Assembly: GCA_946188165.1 (NCBI GenBank)
Contig: CAMHTW010000003.1
Span: forward strand, 58,625 to 122,624
From: an uncultured Prevotella sp.
GTDB lineage: Bacteria; Bacteroidota; Bacteroidia; Bacteroidales; Bacteroidaceae
DNA: 64,000 bases
Reading direction: 5' to 3'
Below are positions 9,202 through 17,472 of this stretch, one piece after another. The translations under genes and the position numbers were made by a program. A model generated the notes under the pieces. That model was not told where the DNA came from, made no database searches, and saw only the letters and a program-made list of their open reading frames with translations. Every line of letters starts with the position of its first letter. Within the stretch, counting starts at the first letter, position 1.

Positions 9202-9243
9202 GCGTTTCCTATATATATAATAAGGTGTCTTGTTTTCATTTTG

Positions 9244-9251
9244 CAAAGTTA
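9244..9251 (-). promoter_or_regulatory. Promoter -7 element for mtaB
   Basis: Minus strand TAACTTTG, about 43 bp upstream of the preferred mtaB start. The remaining AT-rich DNA to 9491 separates the divergent mtaB and small lipoprotein genes; nothing else is recognisable. Confidence 0.5.
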
Positions 9252-9430
9252 ATGCAAACTGAACAAAAAAAAGCACTTTTCGCCATTTTTTTGCATTTAT
9301 TCAGTAAAGGGTGAAAAATACACGAAATTTAACATTTCGTAAATAGCTTATTTTCAGTAATTTACAAAAAAGTTACAAAAATGCCCTAAAAAAAAACAAA
9401 AAAAATGATACGTCGTATTAAAAAAATGCT

Positions 9431-9438
9431 TACCTTTG
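9431..9438 (+). promoter_or_regulatory. Promoter -7 element for small lipoprotein gene
   Basis: TACCTTTG followed by GCAGC, matching TAnnTTTG, about 54 bp before the ATG at 9492. No good TTTG -33 box is seen at the expected spacing. Confidence 0.5.
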
Positions 9439-9491
9439 CAGCGTTTTAATAAACAAATGATTGTTTTACAGATTTAAAAAGCTTAGAAAAA

Positions 9492-9674
9492 ATGAAAAAG
9501 TTAGTTTTGATGTTCGTAGCTGTTGCAGCTATTTCTTTCGCTTCTTGTGGTAACAAGACTCAGCAGGCTGAGGCCGTTGATTCTGATTCTATCGCAGTTG
9601 TTGATACCGCTGATACCGCTGATACCGCTGCTGTTGATACAGCTGCTGTTGACAGCGCTGCTGCTCAGAAGTAA
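9492..9674 (+). CDS. Small lipoprotein with Asp/Ala/Val repeats
   Basis: 60 residues. The signal peptide MKKLVLMFVAVAAISFASC ends in a lipobox Cys, followed by a low-complexity acidic tail of VDTADTADTAAVDTAAVDS repeats. The mature form would be a roughly 40-residue acidic lipid-anchored peptide. It stands alone, between its own promoter and a strong intrinsic terminator, which suggests high expression. Function unknown; similar short Asp/Ala-rich lipoproteins are common in Prevotellaceae. Only about 40 residues are informative. Confidence 0.75.
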   Translation: MKKLVLMFVAVAAISFASCGNKTQQAEAVDSDSIAVVDTADTADTAAVDTAAVDSAAAQK

Positions 9675-9700
9675 TTCACGAACTCTATTGAGAGAATCGA

Positions 9701-9728
9701 CCGTCGGATGTGAATCCGGCGGTTTTTT
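9701..9728 (+). terminator. Intrinsic terminator after small lipoprotein gene
   Basis: Nine-base stem CCGTCGGAT / ATCCGGCGG (one G-U pair) with a GTGA loop, followed by TTTTTT. Confidence 0.85.
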
Positions 9729-9765
9729 GTTTGATCAGGAAGGCCCAGAAAAAAGGACAATGAGA

Positions 9766-9794
9766 AATCCCGAGCGCTTGTGGCACTCGGGATT
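9766..9794 (-). terminator. Probable terminator of the rpsF-rpsR-rplI operon
   Basis: Inverted repeat AATCCCGAG / CTCGGGATT with an 11-base loop lies 40 bp beyond the rplI stop codon. On the minus strand it is followed at a short distance by a CCTTTTTT run. Confidence 0.6.
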
Positions 9795-9834
9795 CAACAG
9801 TGTATAATAACTATGATTTGCTTTACAGCGGTTA

Positions 9835-10398
9835 TTACTCTTCTACGGGAGCCTCAACCTCCTCTTCTACCTCAGCCTCTTCAGCTACGGGAGCCTCAGC
9901 AACTGGAGCAGTCTGGAGTTTCTTCTCCTCTTCAGCAGCAGCCTTCAGCTCAGCGGCGTTCTCGGCAACAACCTTCACAGGAATCTCAACAGTGACCTCC
10001 TTGTGGAAGTGAACCAAAGCTACGAAGTCGCCAACCTGCTTAGCCTCCTTCATGGTGATAAGCTTGCGATCAACCTCCTTGCCCAGCTTCTTCAGTTCCT
10101 CAGCAACCTGATTGGCACCAACAGAACCGTACAGCTGACCGGTAGCGCTGACCTTTGCGGCAATCTCCAGAGCAACGTCCTTCAGAGCCTCCGCCTTCTT
10201 CTCAGCCTCAGCCTTGATAGCGGCCAGTTTGTGAGCCTGCTGCTTCAGGTTCTCAGCGAGAATCTTCTTAGCCATAGGACTGGCGATAACACCCTTACCC
10301 TGAGGAATCAGGTAGTTACGGCCATAACCAGACTTAACGTTTACGATATCGTTCTTGTAACCCAGACCGATAATATCTTCTTTCAGTATAATTTCCAT
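9835..10398 (-). CDS. rplI: 50S ribosomal protein L9 with acidic C-terminal extension
   Basis: L9 binds 23S rRNA near the L1 stalk. It starts MEIILKEDIIGLGYKNDIVN and contains GYGRNYLIPQGKGVIAS, the diagnostic N-terminal segment, followed by the long linker helix and C-terminal domain. At 187 residues it is about 35 longer than the usual 150: the tail from about residue 150 is Ala/Glu/Val-rich (APVAEEAEVEEEVEAPVEE), low complexity and acidic. It is the last gene of the rpsF-rpsR-rplI operon. Confidence 0.96.
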   Translation of the reverse strand: MEIILKEDIIGLGYKNDIVNVKSGYGRNYLIPQGKGVIASPMAKKILAENLKQQAHKLAAIKAEAEKKAEALKDVALEIAAKVSATGQLYGSVGANQVAEELKKLGKEVDRKLITMKEAKQVGDFVALVHFHKEVTVEIPVKVVAENAAELKAAAEEEKKLQTAPVAEAPVAEEAEVEEEVEAPVEE

Positions 10399-10417
10399 GT
10401 CTTGCGTCCTCCTTGTT

Positions 10418-10687
10418 TTACTTCATCATGTCAGTTACGTAAGGCAGCAGAGCAATCTGGCGGGCACGCTTAACGGCCTGAGCCACACGGCGCTGATACT
10501 TCAGAGATGTACCGGTGATACGACGGGGCAGAATCTTACCCTGCTCGTTCAGGAACTTCTTCAGGAACTCGGGGTCCTTGTAGTCGATGTACTTGATACC
10601 GCTCTTCTTGAAACGGCAGTACTTCTTCTTCTTCGTGTCGATAGAAGGAGCGTTCAAATAACGGATTTCAGTGTCTTGCTGTGCCAT
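10418..10687 (-). CDS. rpsR: 30S ribosomal protein S18
   Basis: 89-residue S18, a small-subunit platform protein that pairs with S6. Diagnostic segments are [20 protein letters not shown] and [19 protein letters not shown]. The order rpsF-rpsR-rplI is the conserved bacterial arrangement. It starts 3 bp after the rpsF stop codon, which suggests translational coupling. Confidence 0.97.
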   Translation of the reverse strand: MAQQDTEIRYLNAPSIDTKKKKYCRFKKSGIKYIDYKDPEFLKKFLNEQGKILPRRITGTSLKYQRRVAQAVKRARQIALLPYVTDMMK

Positions 10688-10690
10688 AGT

Positions 10691-11035
10691 TTAAGCCTCC
10701 TCTTTTTTACCAAATTTGTTACGACGCTTCTCAGCATACTCGATGGCATACTTCTCAAGCTTTACTGTCTGGAAACGGATAACCTTCTCGTCACGACGGA
10801 AAGCAGTCTCCAAAGTCTTAATCACTGATGGCTCAGCCTTGAACTCTACCAGGAAATAGAAACCTGTAGATTTCTTCTCGATAGCGTAAGCCATCTTCTT
10901 CAGTCCCCAGGCCTCTTCGTTCACGATCTCTGCACCTTTGTCGGTGAGGACCTTCTTGAACTTTGCGACCGTTTCCTTTGTCTGTTCATCAGACAAAACG
11001 GGAGTCAAAATGAAAACGGTTTCGTATTGATTCAT
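10691..11035 (-). CDS. rpsF: 30S ribosomal protein S6
   Basis: 114-residue S6, first gene of the ribosomal operon. Segments [18 protein letters not shown] and [19 protein letters not shown] are characteristic. The C-terminus is a basic tail ending NKFGKKEEA. In many bacteria the S6:S18 complex binds the rpsF leader to control the operon; here only about 40 bases separate the likely start of transcription from the ATG, so a compact leader site would be needed, and I did not find one. Confidence 0.97.
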   Translation of the reverse strand: MNQYETVFILTPVLSDEQTKETVAKFKKVLTDKGAEIVNEEAWGLKKMAYAIEKKSTGFYFLVEFKAEPSVIKTLETAFRRDEKVIRFQTVKLEKYAIEYAEKRRNKFGKKEEA

Positions 11036-11082
11036 ACTACTTTTAATTAATAAATAAATGTTATTTTTGCAAAATGCGGGTG

Positions 11083-11090
11083 CAAAGGTA
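11083..11090 (-). promoter_or_regulatory. Promoter -7 element for rpsF operon
   Basis: Minus strand TACCTTTG, about 48 bp upstream of the rpsF start codon; matches TAnnTTTG. Confidence 0.6.
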
Positions 11091-11134
11091 CAAAATAATT
11101 CATAATTCTTAATGCATAATTCATAATTATTTTA

Positions 11135-11142
11135 TATTTTTG
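11135..11142 (+). promoter_or_regulatory. Promoter -7 element for small membrane protein/tex
   Basis: TATTTTTG followed by CAGC, about 20 bp before the ATG at 11162. It probably drives the small membrane protein and tex together. Confidence 0.55.
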
Positions 11143-11161
11143 CAGCAAATTTAACGATTGT

Positions 11162-11341
11162 ATGAAGAAATTGACTCCTTTTATAGGCATATTACTGATT
11201 GTAATAGGTACAATGGTACTTATCCTGACGCGTTTTAGCAACCTTGCCAGCCACAACGCACTACTCATTGTTGGCCTTTTATGCATCATTGCCGGCATCG
11301 TCATGCATATCAAGAGTATCAAACAAGACAGCAGATTCTAA
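11162..11341 (+). CDS. Small two-helix membrane protein
   Basis: 59 codons. Two hydrophobic helices are obvious (PFIGILLIVIGTMVLIL and ALLIVGLLCIIAGIVM), separated by a short polar turn (TRFSNLASHN) and followed by a basic tail. It sits between a promoter-like TATTTTTG box and tex, whose start lies 16 bp downstream, so it is probably the first gene of a two-gene transcript. Function unknown; the shape is that of the small DUF-type inner-membrane proteins common in Bacteroidales. The frame is supported by the clean codon pattern and the two well-formed helices. Confidence 0.6.
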   Translation: MKKLTPFIGILLIVIGTMVLILTRFSNLASHNALLIVGLLCIIAGIVMHIKSIKQDSRF

Positions 11342-11357
11342 ATAAGTAAAAAGTAAG

Positions 11358-13547
11358 ATGGAGAACATCAAGATATTTACACGATTAATATCCAGCGAGT
11401 TACACCTGCAAGAACATGCGGTAGAGAATACGCTGAAACTATTGGACGAGGGTTGTACCATTCCGTTTATCTCGCGTTATCGTAAGGAACGTACTGGCGG
11501 ACTGGACGAAGTACAAATCACAGCCATCAGCAATCGTCTGGAACAGTTGCAGGAGATTGCCAAACGCAAGGAAACGGTCATCAGGACGATTACCGAACAG
11601 GAGAAAATGACGCCCGAATTACAAAAACGCATTGATGACTGTTGGGACTCGACCACACTTGAAGACATCTACCTGCCCTACAAACCCAAGCGTCGTACAC
11701 GTGCGCAAGTGGCTCGTGAACAGGGACTTGAGCCATTGGCCAAGATTCTTTTGGAACAACGCGAGAAAGACCCTAAACGCGCCGCCAATTATCAATTATC
11801 AATTCTCAATTCCCAATTAAGCGTCGAAGACGCTCTAAAGGGTGCTCAAGACATCATTGCCGAACAAGTCAGCGAGGACGAGCGCTCACGCAATCAGGTG
11901 CGTAGCGCCTTCCGACGTGAGGCCTTCATCGAGTCGAAGGTTGTCAAAAGCAAGAAGGATACAGACGAAGCCCAGAAATACAGTGACTACTTCGAGTGGG
12001 AAGAGCCTCTGAAGCGCTGTTCCAGTCATCGTCTGCTGGCCATGCGCCGTGGCGAGAACGAGGGTATCCTGCGCGTCAGTATTACCATCGACGACGACGA
12101 GGCCATCAGGCGACTGAAACGAAACCTCCCCCCATCCCCCTCCAAAGAGAGGGGGAGCCAAGCCTGTCGTAAATTGTTAGAAGAGGCTGTCGAGGACGGC
12201 TATAAGCGTTTGCTGCTTCCTTCTATTGAGACGGAGTTTATGAATCTGAGCAAGGAGAAAGCCGATGAAGAGGCCATCCGCGTATTTGCTGAAAACCTGC
12301 GCCAGCTATTGCTATCGGCTCCCTTAGGTCAGAAGCGCGTCATGGGTATCGACCCTGGTTTCCGCACGGGCTGTAAGGTGGTATGCCTCGATGCCCAAGG
12401 CTCACTGCTCCATCACGAGGCTATCTTCCCCCATCCGCCTGTCAACCACCGCATGCAGGCTACGGTACATGTGCAGCAAATGATGAAGGACTACGACATC
12501 GAGGCTATCGCCATTGGCAACGGCACAGCCAGTCGTGAAACGAAGGAGTTTGTAGAAGATTGTATCAAATCACTCCCCTCGCCCTATGGGTCTGGGGTGA
12601 GGCTTTTTGTCGTCAGCGAGGACGGGGCCTCGGTCTATAGTGCTTCGAAGGTGGCACGTGACGAGTTCCCCGATGAGGACGTGACGGTTCGCGGCGCAGT
12701 CTCCATCGGTCGTCGTCTGATGGACCCATTGGCCGAACTGGTAAAGATTGACCCCAAAAGCATTGGTGTGGGACAATACCAGCACGATGTCGACCAGACG
12801 ATGCTCAAGCATTCGCTCGACCAGATGGTAGAGAGTTGTGTCAATCTGGTAGGCGTCAACCTCAATACCGCCTCCCAGCATTTGCTGACCTATGTCAGCG
12901 GACTGGGTCCCGTTCTGGCACAGAACATCGTCAACTACCGTAAGGCGAACGGTGCCTTCACATCACGCGCCCAATTGAAAAAGGTGCCTCGCTTAGGACC
13001 TGCGGCCTACCAGCAATGTGCCGGTTTCCTGCGCATCCCCAATGCCAGGAACCCGCTCGACAATAGTGCCGTCCACCCCGAAAGCTACCATGTGGTCGAG
13101 CAGATGGCAAAAGACCAAGGCTGTAGCGTTAGCGACCTTATTAATAATAAGGATACGCGCGAACAGATAGACATCAAACGCTATGTGACTGACGAGGTCG
13201 GACTGCCCACCCTCACAGACATTATGAAGGAGTTGGAGAAGCCTGGGCGCGACCCACGCGAACAGATTGAGGCATTCGAATTCGATAGTAGTGTACAGAC
13301 CGTGGAAGACCTGCGTGAAGGCATGGAACTGCCTGGCATCGTCACCAACATCACCAACTTTGGTGCCTTTGTCGATATCGGTGTCCATCAGGATGGACTG
13401 GTACATGTGTCACAACTGGCCGACAGGTATGTCAGCGACCCCACTCAGGTGGTTCGTCTCCACCAGCACGTCCGTGTCCGCGTCATTGGCGTCGACCTCC
13501 GTCGCCAACGCATCTCATTGTCGATGAAGGGAATCAATAAGAAATAA
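11358..13547 (+). CDS. tex: Tex-family RNA-binding transcription accessory protein
   Basis: 729 residues: N-terminal helical domain (PFISRYRKERTGGLDEVQI), YqgF/RNase H-like domain (KRVMGIDPGFRTGCKVVCLD), helix-hairpin-helix region (LTYVSGLGPVLAQNIVNYR) and a C-terminal S1 RNA-binding domain (LPGIVTNITNFGAFVDIGVH). This domain order is diagnostic for Tex, which binds nucleic acid and affects transcription. Three segments look like in-frame repeat insertions: YQLSILNSQLS (about 143-155, CAATTAT heptamers), LPPSPSKERGSQA (about 255-270, a CCCCCTC/GAGGGGG palindrome) and SLPSPYGSGV (about 404-416). They fall in loops between conserved blocks. Confidence 0.93.
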   Translation: MENIKIFTRLISSELHLQEHAVENTLKLLDEGCTIPFISRYRKERTGGLDEVQITAISNRLEQLQEIAKRKETVIRTITEQEKMTPELQKRIDDCWDSTTLEDIYLPYKPKRRTRAQVAREQGLEPLAKILLEQREKDPKRAANYQLSILNSQLSVEDALKGAQDIIAEQVSEDERSRNQVRSAFRREAFIESKVVKSKKDTDEAQKYSDYFEWEEPLKRCSSHRLLAMRRGENEGILRVSITIDDDEAIRRLKRNLPPSPSKERGSQACRKLLEEAVEDGYKRLLLPSIETEFMNLSKEKADEEAIRVFAENLRQLLLSAPLGQKRVMGIDPGFRTGCKVVCLDAQGSLLHHEAIFPHPPVNHRMQATVHVQQMMKDYDIEAIAIGNGTASRETKEFVEDCIKSLPSPYGSGVRLFVVSEDGASVYSASKVARDEFPDEDVTVRGAVSIGRRLMDPLAELVKIDPKSIGVGQYQHDVDQTMLKHSLDQMVESCVNLVGVNLNTASQHLLTYVSGLGPVLAQNIVNYRKANGAFTSRAQLKKVPRLGPAAYQQCAGFLRIPNARNPLDNSAVHPESYHVVEQMAKDQGCSVSDLINNKDTREQIDIKRYVTDEVGLPTLTDIMKELEKPGRDPREQIEAFEFDSSVQTVEDLREGMELPGIVTNITNFGAFVDIGVHQDGLVHVSQLADRYVSDPTQVVRLHQHVRVRVIGVDLRRQRISLSMKGINKK

Positions 13548-13557
13548 ACATGACATT

Positions 13558-15222
13558 ATGAAAACAATAAAAAAACTAATTCTATGCCAGGTGCTTTCAT
13601 GCTTTTGCTGGATGGCAAACGCCCAAGACCGTGTGGTGCCAATATTAGAACAGTTTAACAAGACACCCGATGCAGCCACAGCCAACCGTTTCTTCGACGA
13701 ACTGCAAAAGGCAGAGTTCACTGACGAGAAGATTACGTTTGCCAATAACACCCCTATCGATTCTCTCCGACAACAGGTATGGTACTGGGCAGCCGAGTGG
13801 CTTTACGACCAGCAGCAATACGAGCAGGCCGAGCAATATGCCCTCAAAGCCCTGCCGAAGTATCATCCCGCCAACCCAGAAAAGGCTGATTGTCTGAACA
13901 CACTGGGCTGTATCTACATTCGTCTGAGCGACTTCAAACAGGCAGCCAATTATGCCAAACAGAGCGTCGAGATAGAGATGAAAGGTGGTGACCACGACCG
14001 TATTGCGTCAAGTATGAACACCTTGGCTGGTATCTACATGGCTGGTTATCAAGCCAAGGAGGCTGAACAAATCATCCTGCAGGCCATCGACCATATCAAT
14101 CAGGTGGATAATCCAGGTCGCAAAGCTATCATCTTGGGTATGGCATCTGAAATCTACCACACCTTGGGTAACGATTCGAAAGCGCTTCCTTACGCAGAGC
14201 AGGCTATCGACATAGAGCAACAGCTGGGACGCAAACCGAAACTCGCCATCCGCCTATCGCAGAAGGGGTCCGCACTCTTAGGTCTCCATCGCTACAAAGA
14301 GGCAGAGGACATCTATCGTCTGATTTTGCCTGAATTCAAAGAGATGGGCGACTACCACTCGTATGCCATCGCCCTAAACCATCTGGGCATGTCGTTACTA
14401 TGCCAGAAACGCCAACAAGAGGCCATTCCCTATTATCGCCAGGCAGCCGAGCTATTCTCGAAGATGGGCGACCTCTACAATGAAATTCATGCCCATCGCG
14501 GATTGTATGAGAGCTATTGGGACATCAATCCTGACTCTGCCAAGATAGAACTCGACTACTTCGACTTGCTGAAAGATTCGCTCTATACCAACGCTACTGC
14601 CGAGGCTCTGTCGCGCTATAATGCAGAGTTCGGTAACGACCAGCTGCAACAGGAGAACGAAGAGGTCCGCAGCGCTTATCAGCGTACTATCATCATCGCT
14701 ATTGTCGTACTGTTGACAGTTATCGCCTTAGCATGGCTCATCGTCTACAACACACGACTGCGCGAAAAGCGACGTATAGAAGCGTTAATGCAGGAAATCT
14801 CACTGCTTCGCACAAAGATGGTTCAAACCACCCCCCAGACTACTTCGGAAGAAAAAGGCACAGAAGTCCCAGCTATTTCTGAATCCAACGAAGGCCGTTT
14901 GTTCTTGATGCGCGTTATAGACGTTGTCAACGACGGATTTGCCGATAGGCAATGGAGCGTAGAGGTCATTGCCTCAAAACTTAACATGAGCGTTCAGACT
15001 TTCCGTCGCCGATTGATGGCTACTGCTGGCGAGAGTCCCAAGGCTTTCATCTCCGCCATCCAGATGGAGAAAGCAGGAAAACTTCTTACAGAACATCCTG
15101 ATATGCCTATCGTTGACGTGGCATTCAAATGTGGCTTTGACGAGGCCAGCAGTTTTACCCACACTTTCAAGCGAATTTATGGTTTAACCCCGTCACAATA
15201 TCGAGAGAAGGCACTTAAATAG
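13558..15222 (+). CDS. Membrane-anchored TPR/AraC-type transcription regulator
   Basis: 554 residues. An N-terminal signal-like segment (LILCQVLSCFCWMANAQ) is followed by TPR-like repeats (about 75-340, for example ADCLNTLGCIYIRLSDFKQA). There is one transmembrane helix (TIIIAIVVLLTVIALAWLIV, about 376-395), a short coil, and a C-terminal AraC/XylS DNA-binding domain with two helix-turn-helices (WSVEVIASKLNMSVQTFRRR and VDVAFKCGFDEASSFTHTFK). The layout resembles one-component or hybrid two-component regulators of Bacteroidetes in which a periplasmic sensor acts through the membrane, but no kinase domain is present. It starts 10 bp after tex and ends at a strong hairpin terminator. The signal sensed is unknown. 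Confidence 0.85.
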   Translation: MKTIKKLILCQVLSCFCWMANAQDRVVPILEQFNKTPDAATANRFFDELQKAEFTDEKITFANNTPIDSLRQQVWYWAAEWLYDQQQYEQAEQYALKALPKYHPANPEKADCLNTLGCIYIRLSDFKQAANYAKQSVEIEMKGGDHDRIASSMNTLAGIYMAGYQAKEAEQIILQAIDHINQVDNPGRKAIILGMASEIYHTLGNDSKALPYAEQAIDIEQQLGRKPKLAIRLSQKGSALLGLHRYKEAEDIYRLILPEFKEMGDYHSYAIALNHLGMSLLCQKRQQEAIPYYRQAAELFSKMGDLYNEIHAHRGLYESYWDINPDSAKIELDYFDLLKDSLYTNATAEALSRYNAEFGNDQLQQENEEVRSAYQRTIIIAIVVLLTVIALAWLIVYNTRLREKRRIEALMQEISLLRTKMVQTTPQTTSEEKGTEVPAISESNEGRLFLMRVIDVVNDGFADRQWSVEVIASKLNMSVQTFRRRLMATAGESPKAFISAIQMEKAGKLLTEHPDMPIVDVAFKCGFDEASSFTHTFKRIYGLTPSQYREKALK

Positions 15223-15242
15223 TACTTTTGGAAGATAATAAC

Positions 15243-15293
15243 AAGTCGATGCTTGATAATTGGAAGAATTTATCAAGCATCGACTTACTTTTT
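15243..15293 (+). terminator. Strong intrinsic terminator
   Basis: A perfect 17-bp inverted repeat (left arm 15243-15259, right arm 15270-15286, loop about 10 bases) is followed by ACTTTTTT. It ends the TPR/AraC gene and abuts the next promoter. Confidence 0.85.
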
Positions 15294-15298
15294 TGCCG

Positions 15299-15306
15299 TA
15301 ACTTTG
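15299..15306 (+). promoter_or_regulatory. Promoter -7 element
   Basis: TAACTTTG directly after the terminator and 24 bp before the ATG at 15330. Confidence 0.6.
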
Positions 15307-15329
15307 CATCGTCAAAAGCAATGAAATAA

Positions 15330-15527
15330 ATGACGAGTAAAAAAGAGCAACATAACGAGGCAAAAAGGTTCTCACTGGACTACCTGCAATATCTTCTGCA
15401 ACAAGAAGATGTCATAGAGCGTTTGCTCGAAAAGCGGATGACACAACTGGAACCTGAACTCGAAAAACTCATCGACAGTAAAATTGATTCACGCATACGT
15501 ACATTATTTAATAATAAACAGTTATAA
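15330..15527 (+). CDS. Small coiled-coil-like protein of unknown function
   Basis: 65 residues, highly charged, predicted all-helical: QYLLQQEDVIERLLEKRMTQ is followed by LEPELEKLIDSKIDSRIR. It has a heptad-like spacing of Leu and Ile. No signal peptide or membrane segment. It has its own promoter-like box and lies 19 bp before the next exported protein gene, so the two may form an operon. No family recognised. Confidence 0.55.
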   Translation: MTSKKEQHNEAKRFSLDYLQYLLQQEDVIERLLEKRMTQLEPELEKLIDSKIDSRIRTLFNNKQL

Positions 15528-15546
15528 CCCTTAAACAATTACAACA

Positions 15547-16542
15547 ATGAAACAAAAAGAGTCAATCGTAAGAATTCTGATGGCCTCAGTCATCATGTTT
15601 GGAGTACAAACCACAGCCTCAGCCCAGTTCGGTGGACTGAAGAAACTGGCCAAGAAGGCTGTCAGCGAGAAAGTCGCCCCTGCACAGGAATCCTCTTCTA
15701 CATCGTCAAACGATGCCGTCAGCAACTATCGCAAAGATCCTAACGGACGTACCCTTCCAACAACCGATGCCGCCAAGGTGAAGTACATCGGTGGCGATGA
15801 AACGCCTGAGCGTCAGAAAGTCTATGCCTATTTCCTGCTCGAAGGGCTTGAGCGCAGCAGAAACACGGCTACTGGCGATTACAGCTCAACGGCAAATAAC
15901 ATCCTGAACTGGCTCTATCTGACCATCAGCGGACAGGGCAATAACGGTGGTACATCGCCAACCTATTGGATGAGAGAGTTTGACAGCAATGCCAAGCGCA
16001 TCAACACGGCCTTCGAACTTGATCAGGAACCCGCTGAAATGGCCGATCTGTTCGATGCCGAACTGCTGCGTGCCAAAGTGACCTATATGAAGCAATACAT
16101 GGCCGACCAGCCCCAAATGAGCGAACAGGAACAGGCCTCATGGCTGCAACAGCGTAAGGATGAACGCCAGATTGCTAAGTTCGGGCTGAATTCTCTGAAG
16201 GATAATGGTCAGAATGGTCAGTTGAAGCGCGACTTCGAGGCTAAAGTCAAAGCCGACCTGAAGCCAACCAAGATGCTTGGAACCTATATCGTATCAGCAT
16301 TCTGGCAAGGCCTCTATTTGGTCAACAAACCCGAATTTGCCCAATATTCTTCTGTTCAGGAAATGCGCGCCAAGGCCTACTACATGAAGAACGGCAAGTA
16401 CTACTATGTCAAGGGCGGCAAGCGTCATGGCATCCTGAAGAGTGACGCATCTGGCAAGTCTGTCGATTTTGCAGACTACAACCCTGGCTTAGAGACACCC
16501 ATTGAGATTCCTGCGGAATTGGCCAAGAAATATTTCAAATAA
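15547..16542 (+). CDS. Exported protein of unknown function
   Basis: 331 residues with an N-terminal export signal (ILMASVIMFGVQTTASAQ). The body is mainly helical and polar, with no catalytic motif I recognise. A Lys-rich segment (FGGLKKLAKKAVSEK) follows the cleavage site, and Tyr-rich KAYYMKNGKYYYVKGGKR occurs near the C-terminus. It ends before a promoter-like region and is probably periplasmic or surface-exposed. Codon use matches the core genes around it, so there is no sign of recent transfer. Confidence 0.6.
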   Translation: MKQKESIVRILMASVIMFGVQTTASAQFGGLKKLAKKAVSEKVAPAQESSSTSSNDAVSNYRKDPNGRTLPTTDAAKVKYIGGDETPERQKVYAYFLLEGLERSRNTATGDYSSTANNILNWLYLTISGQGNNGGTSPTYWMREFDSNAKRINTAFELDQEPAEMADLFDAELLRAKVTYMKQYMADQPQMSEQEQASWLQQRKDERQIAKFGLNSLKDNGQNGQLKRDFEAKVKADLKPTKMLGTYIVSAFWQGLYLVNKPEFAQYSSVQEMRAKAYYMKNGKYYYVKGGKRHGILKSDASGKSVDFADYNPGLETPIEIPAELAKKYFK

Positions 16543-16642
16543 ATAGGCAAAATGTTATTAACATTTGGGAGGTTTGACATAAAAAAACGACTGTTTATCT
16601 AAAAAATGTTTGTTTTTTGCAACAACTTATCGAATTTTTTTG

Positions 16643-16650
16643 TAACTTTG
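16643..16650 (+). promoter_or_regulatory. Promoter -7 element for secreted-protein genes
   Basis: TAACTTTG, 65 bp before the ATG at 16716. A TTTG at 16616-16619 is upstream at 23 bp, slightly longer than the usual spacing. Confidence 0.55.
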
Positions 16651-16715
16651 CCTCCGAAATCATAAAATCAACAAGAGATAACCATTTTTTTATTAACAAC
16701 AAACATTAAACCATT

Positions 16716-17423
16716 ATGAAAAAGAGAATCTTTTTAAGTATCGCAGTGATGCTTTGCGCCTATCAGGCCATCGCCGCAGAAGTGATGTGTCTGAAGACCA
16801 ACGCAGGGCAGTTCATTGAGGTGGTTCGCGTAAGTATGATGGTGATTCCTGACGGAGGTAGCACGTTCGAGATCGTCGTGAAGGACGGTGAGGGTGCCAG
16901 CAATGTTCAGAGCATCAGCTTCGAGCGACACGAGTCGGACATCGACTTGAGCAAGTATTCAAGTAGTTCTTCTGGAAGTGGAGAAGCTCCCGACTATTCA
17001 AAGCCTTTCTTCCTATTGACCAACACTGGTAAGTACTTCTACATGAAGGAAAAGCCAGAGCTGATTGCCAAGGATGGTAGCGACAAGTTCGACGTCAAGG
17101 TGGGCAGCACTACTGAGAGCGACGTGGCCAAGATTTATTTCTTCCGTGGTACTGAGGAGGACGCAGGCCAGACTGCTGGCATCGACACCCCGAAGACCGT
17201 TGCTGCCGAGGAGAAGCTGACGCTGATGTCTCCTATCAGCTCACAAATGACACTGTCTGGTTGCGGTGCAGCCGTCGAGGCAGAACTTTACGCAGCCGAT
17301 GGCCGTATGGTTGGGAAGGCCCCAGTTAGCAATGGTGTCACTACCGTTCAGGTAGGCCACCTGAACCGTGGCGTTTACTTTGTCAAGGTTGGCAAGAAAT
17401 CGCTGAAATTCATGAAGAAATAA
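16716..17423 (+). CDS. Secreted protein with type IX-like C-terminal sorting domain
   Basis: 235 residues. Signal peptide (MKKRIFLSIAVMLCAYQAIA), a middle region with a Ser/Gly linker (SSSSGSGEAPDYS), and a C-terminal domain of about 75 residues ending LNRGVYFVKVGKKSLKFMKK. This ending matches the type A sorting signal recognised by type IX secretion (a G-V-Y-x-V-K strand, then a basic end). It suggests export across the outer membrane and anchoring, which is inference from family knowledge. Followed 49 bp downstream by another secreted protein gene, with AACAACAAC-rich spacer DNA. Confidence 0.65.
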   Translation: MKKRIFLSIAVMLCAYQAIAAEVMCLKTNAGQFIEVVRVSMMVIPDGGSTFEIVVKDGEGASNVQSISFERHESDIDLSKYSSSSSGSGEAPDYSKPFFLLTNTGKYFYMKEKPELIAKDGSDKFDVKVGSTTESDVAKIYFFRGTEEDAGQTAGIDTPKTVAAEEKLTLMSPISSQMTLSGCGAAVEAELYAADGRMVGKAPVSNGVTTVQVGHLNRGVYFVKVGKKSLKFMKK

Positions 17424-17472
17424 ATATCAATTTAGTCATTAAACAACAACAACAATATAAAACACAACCATT

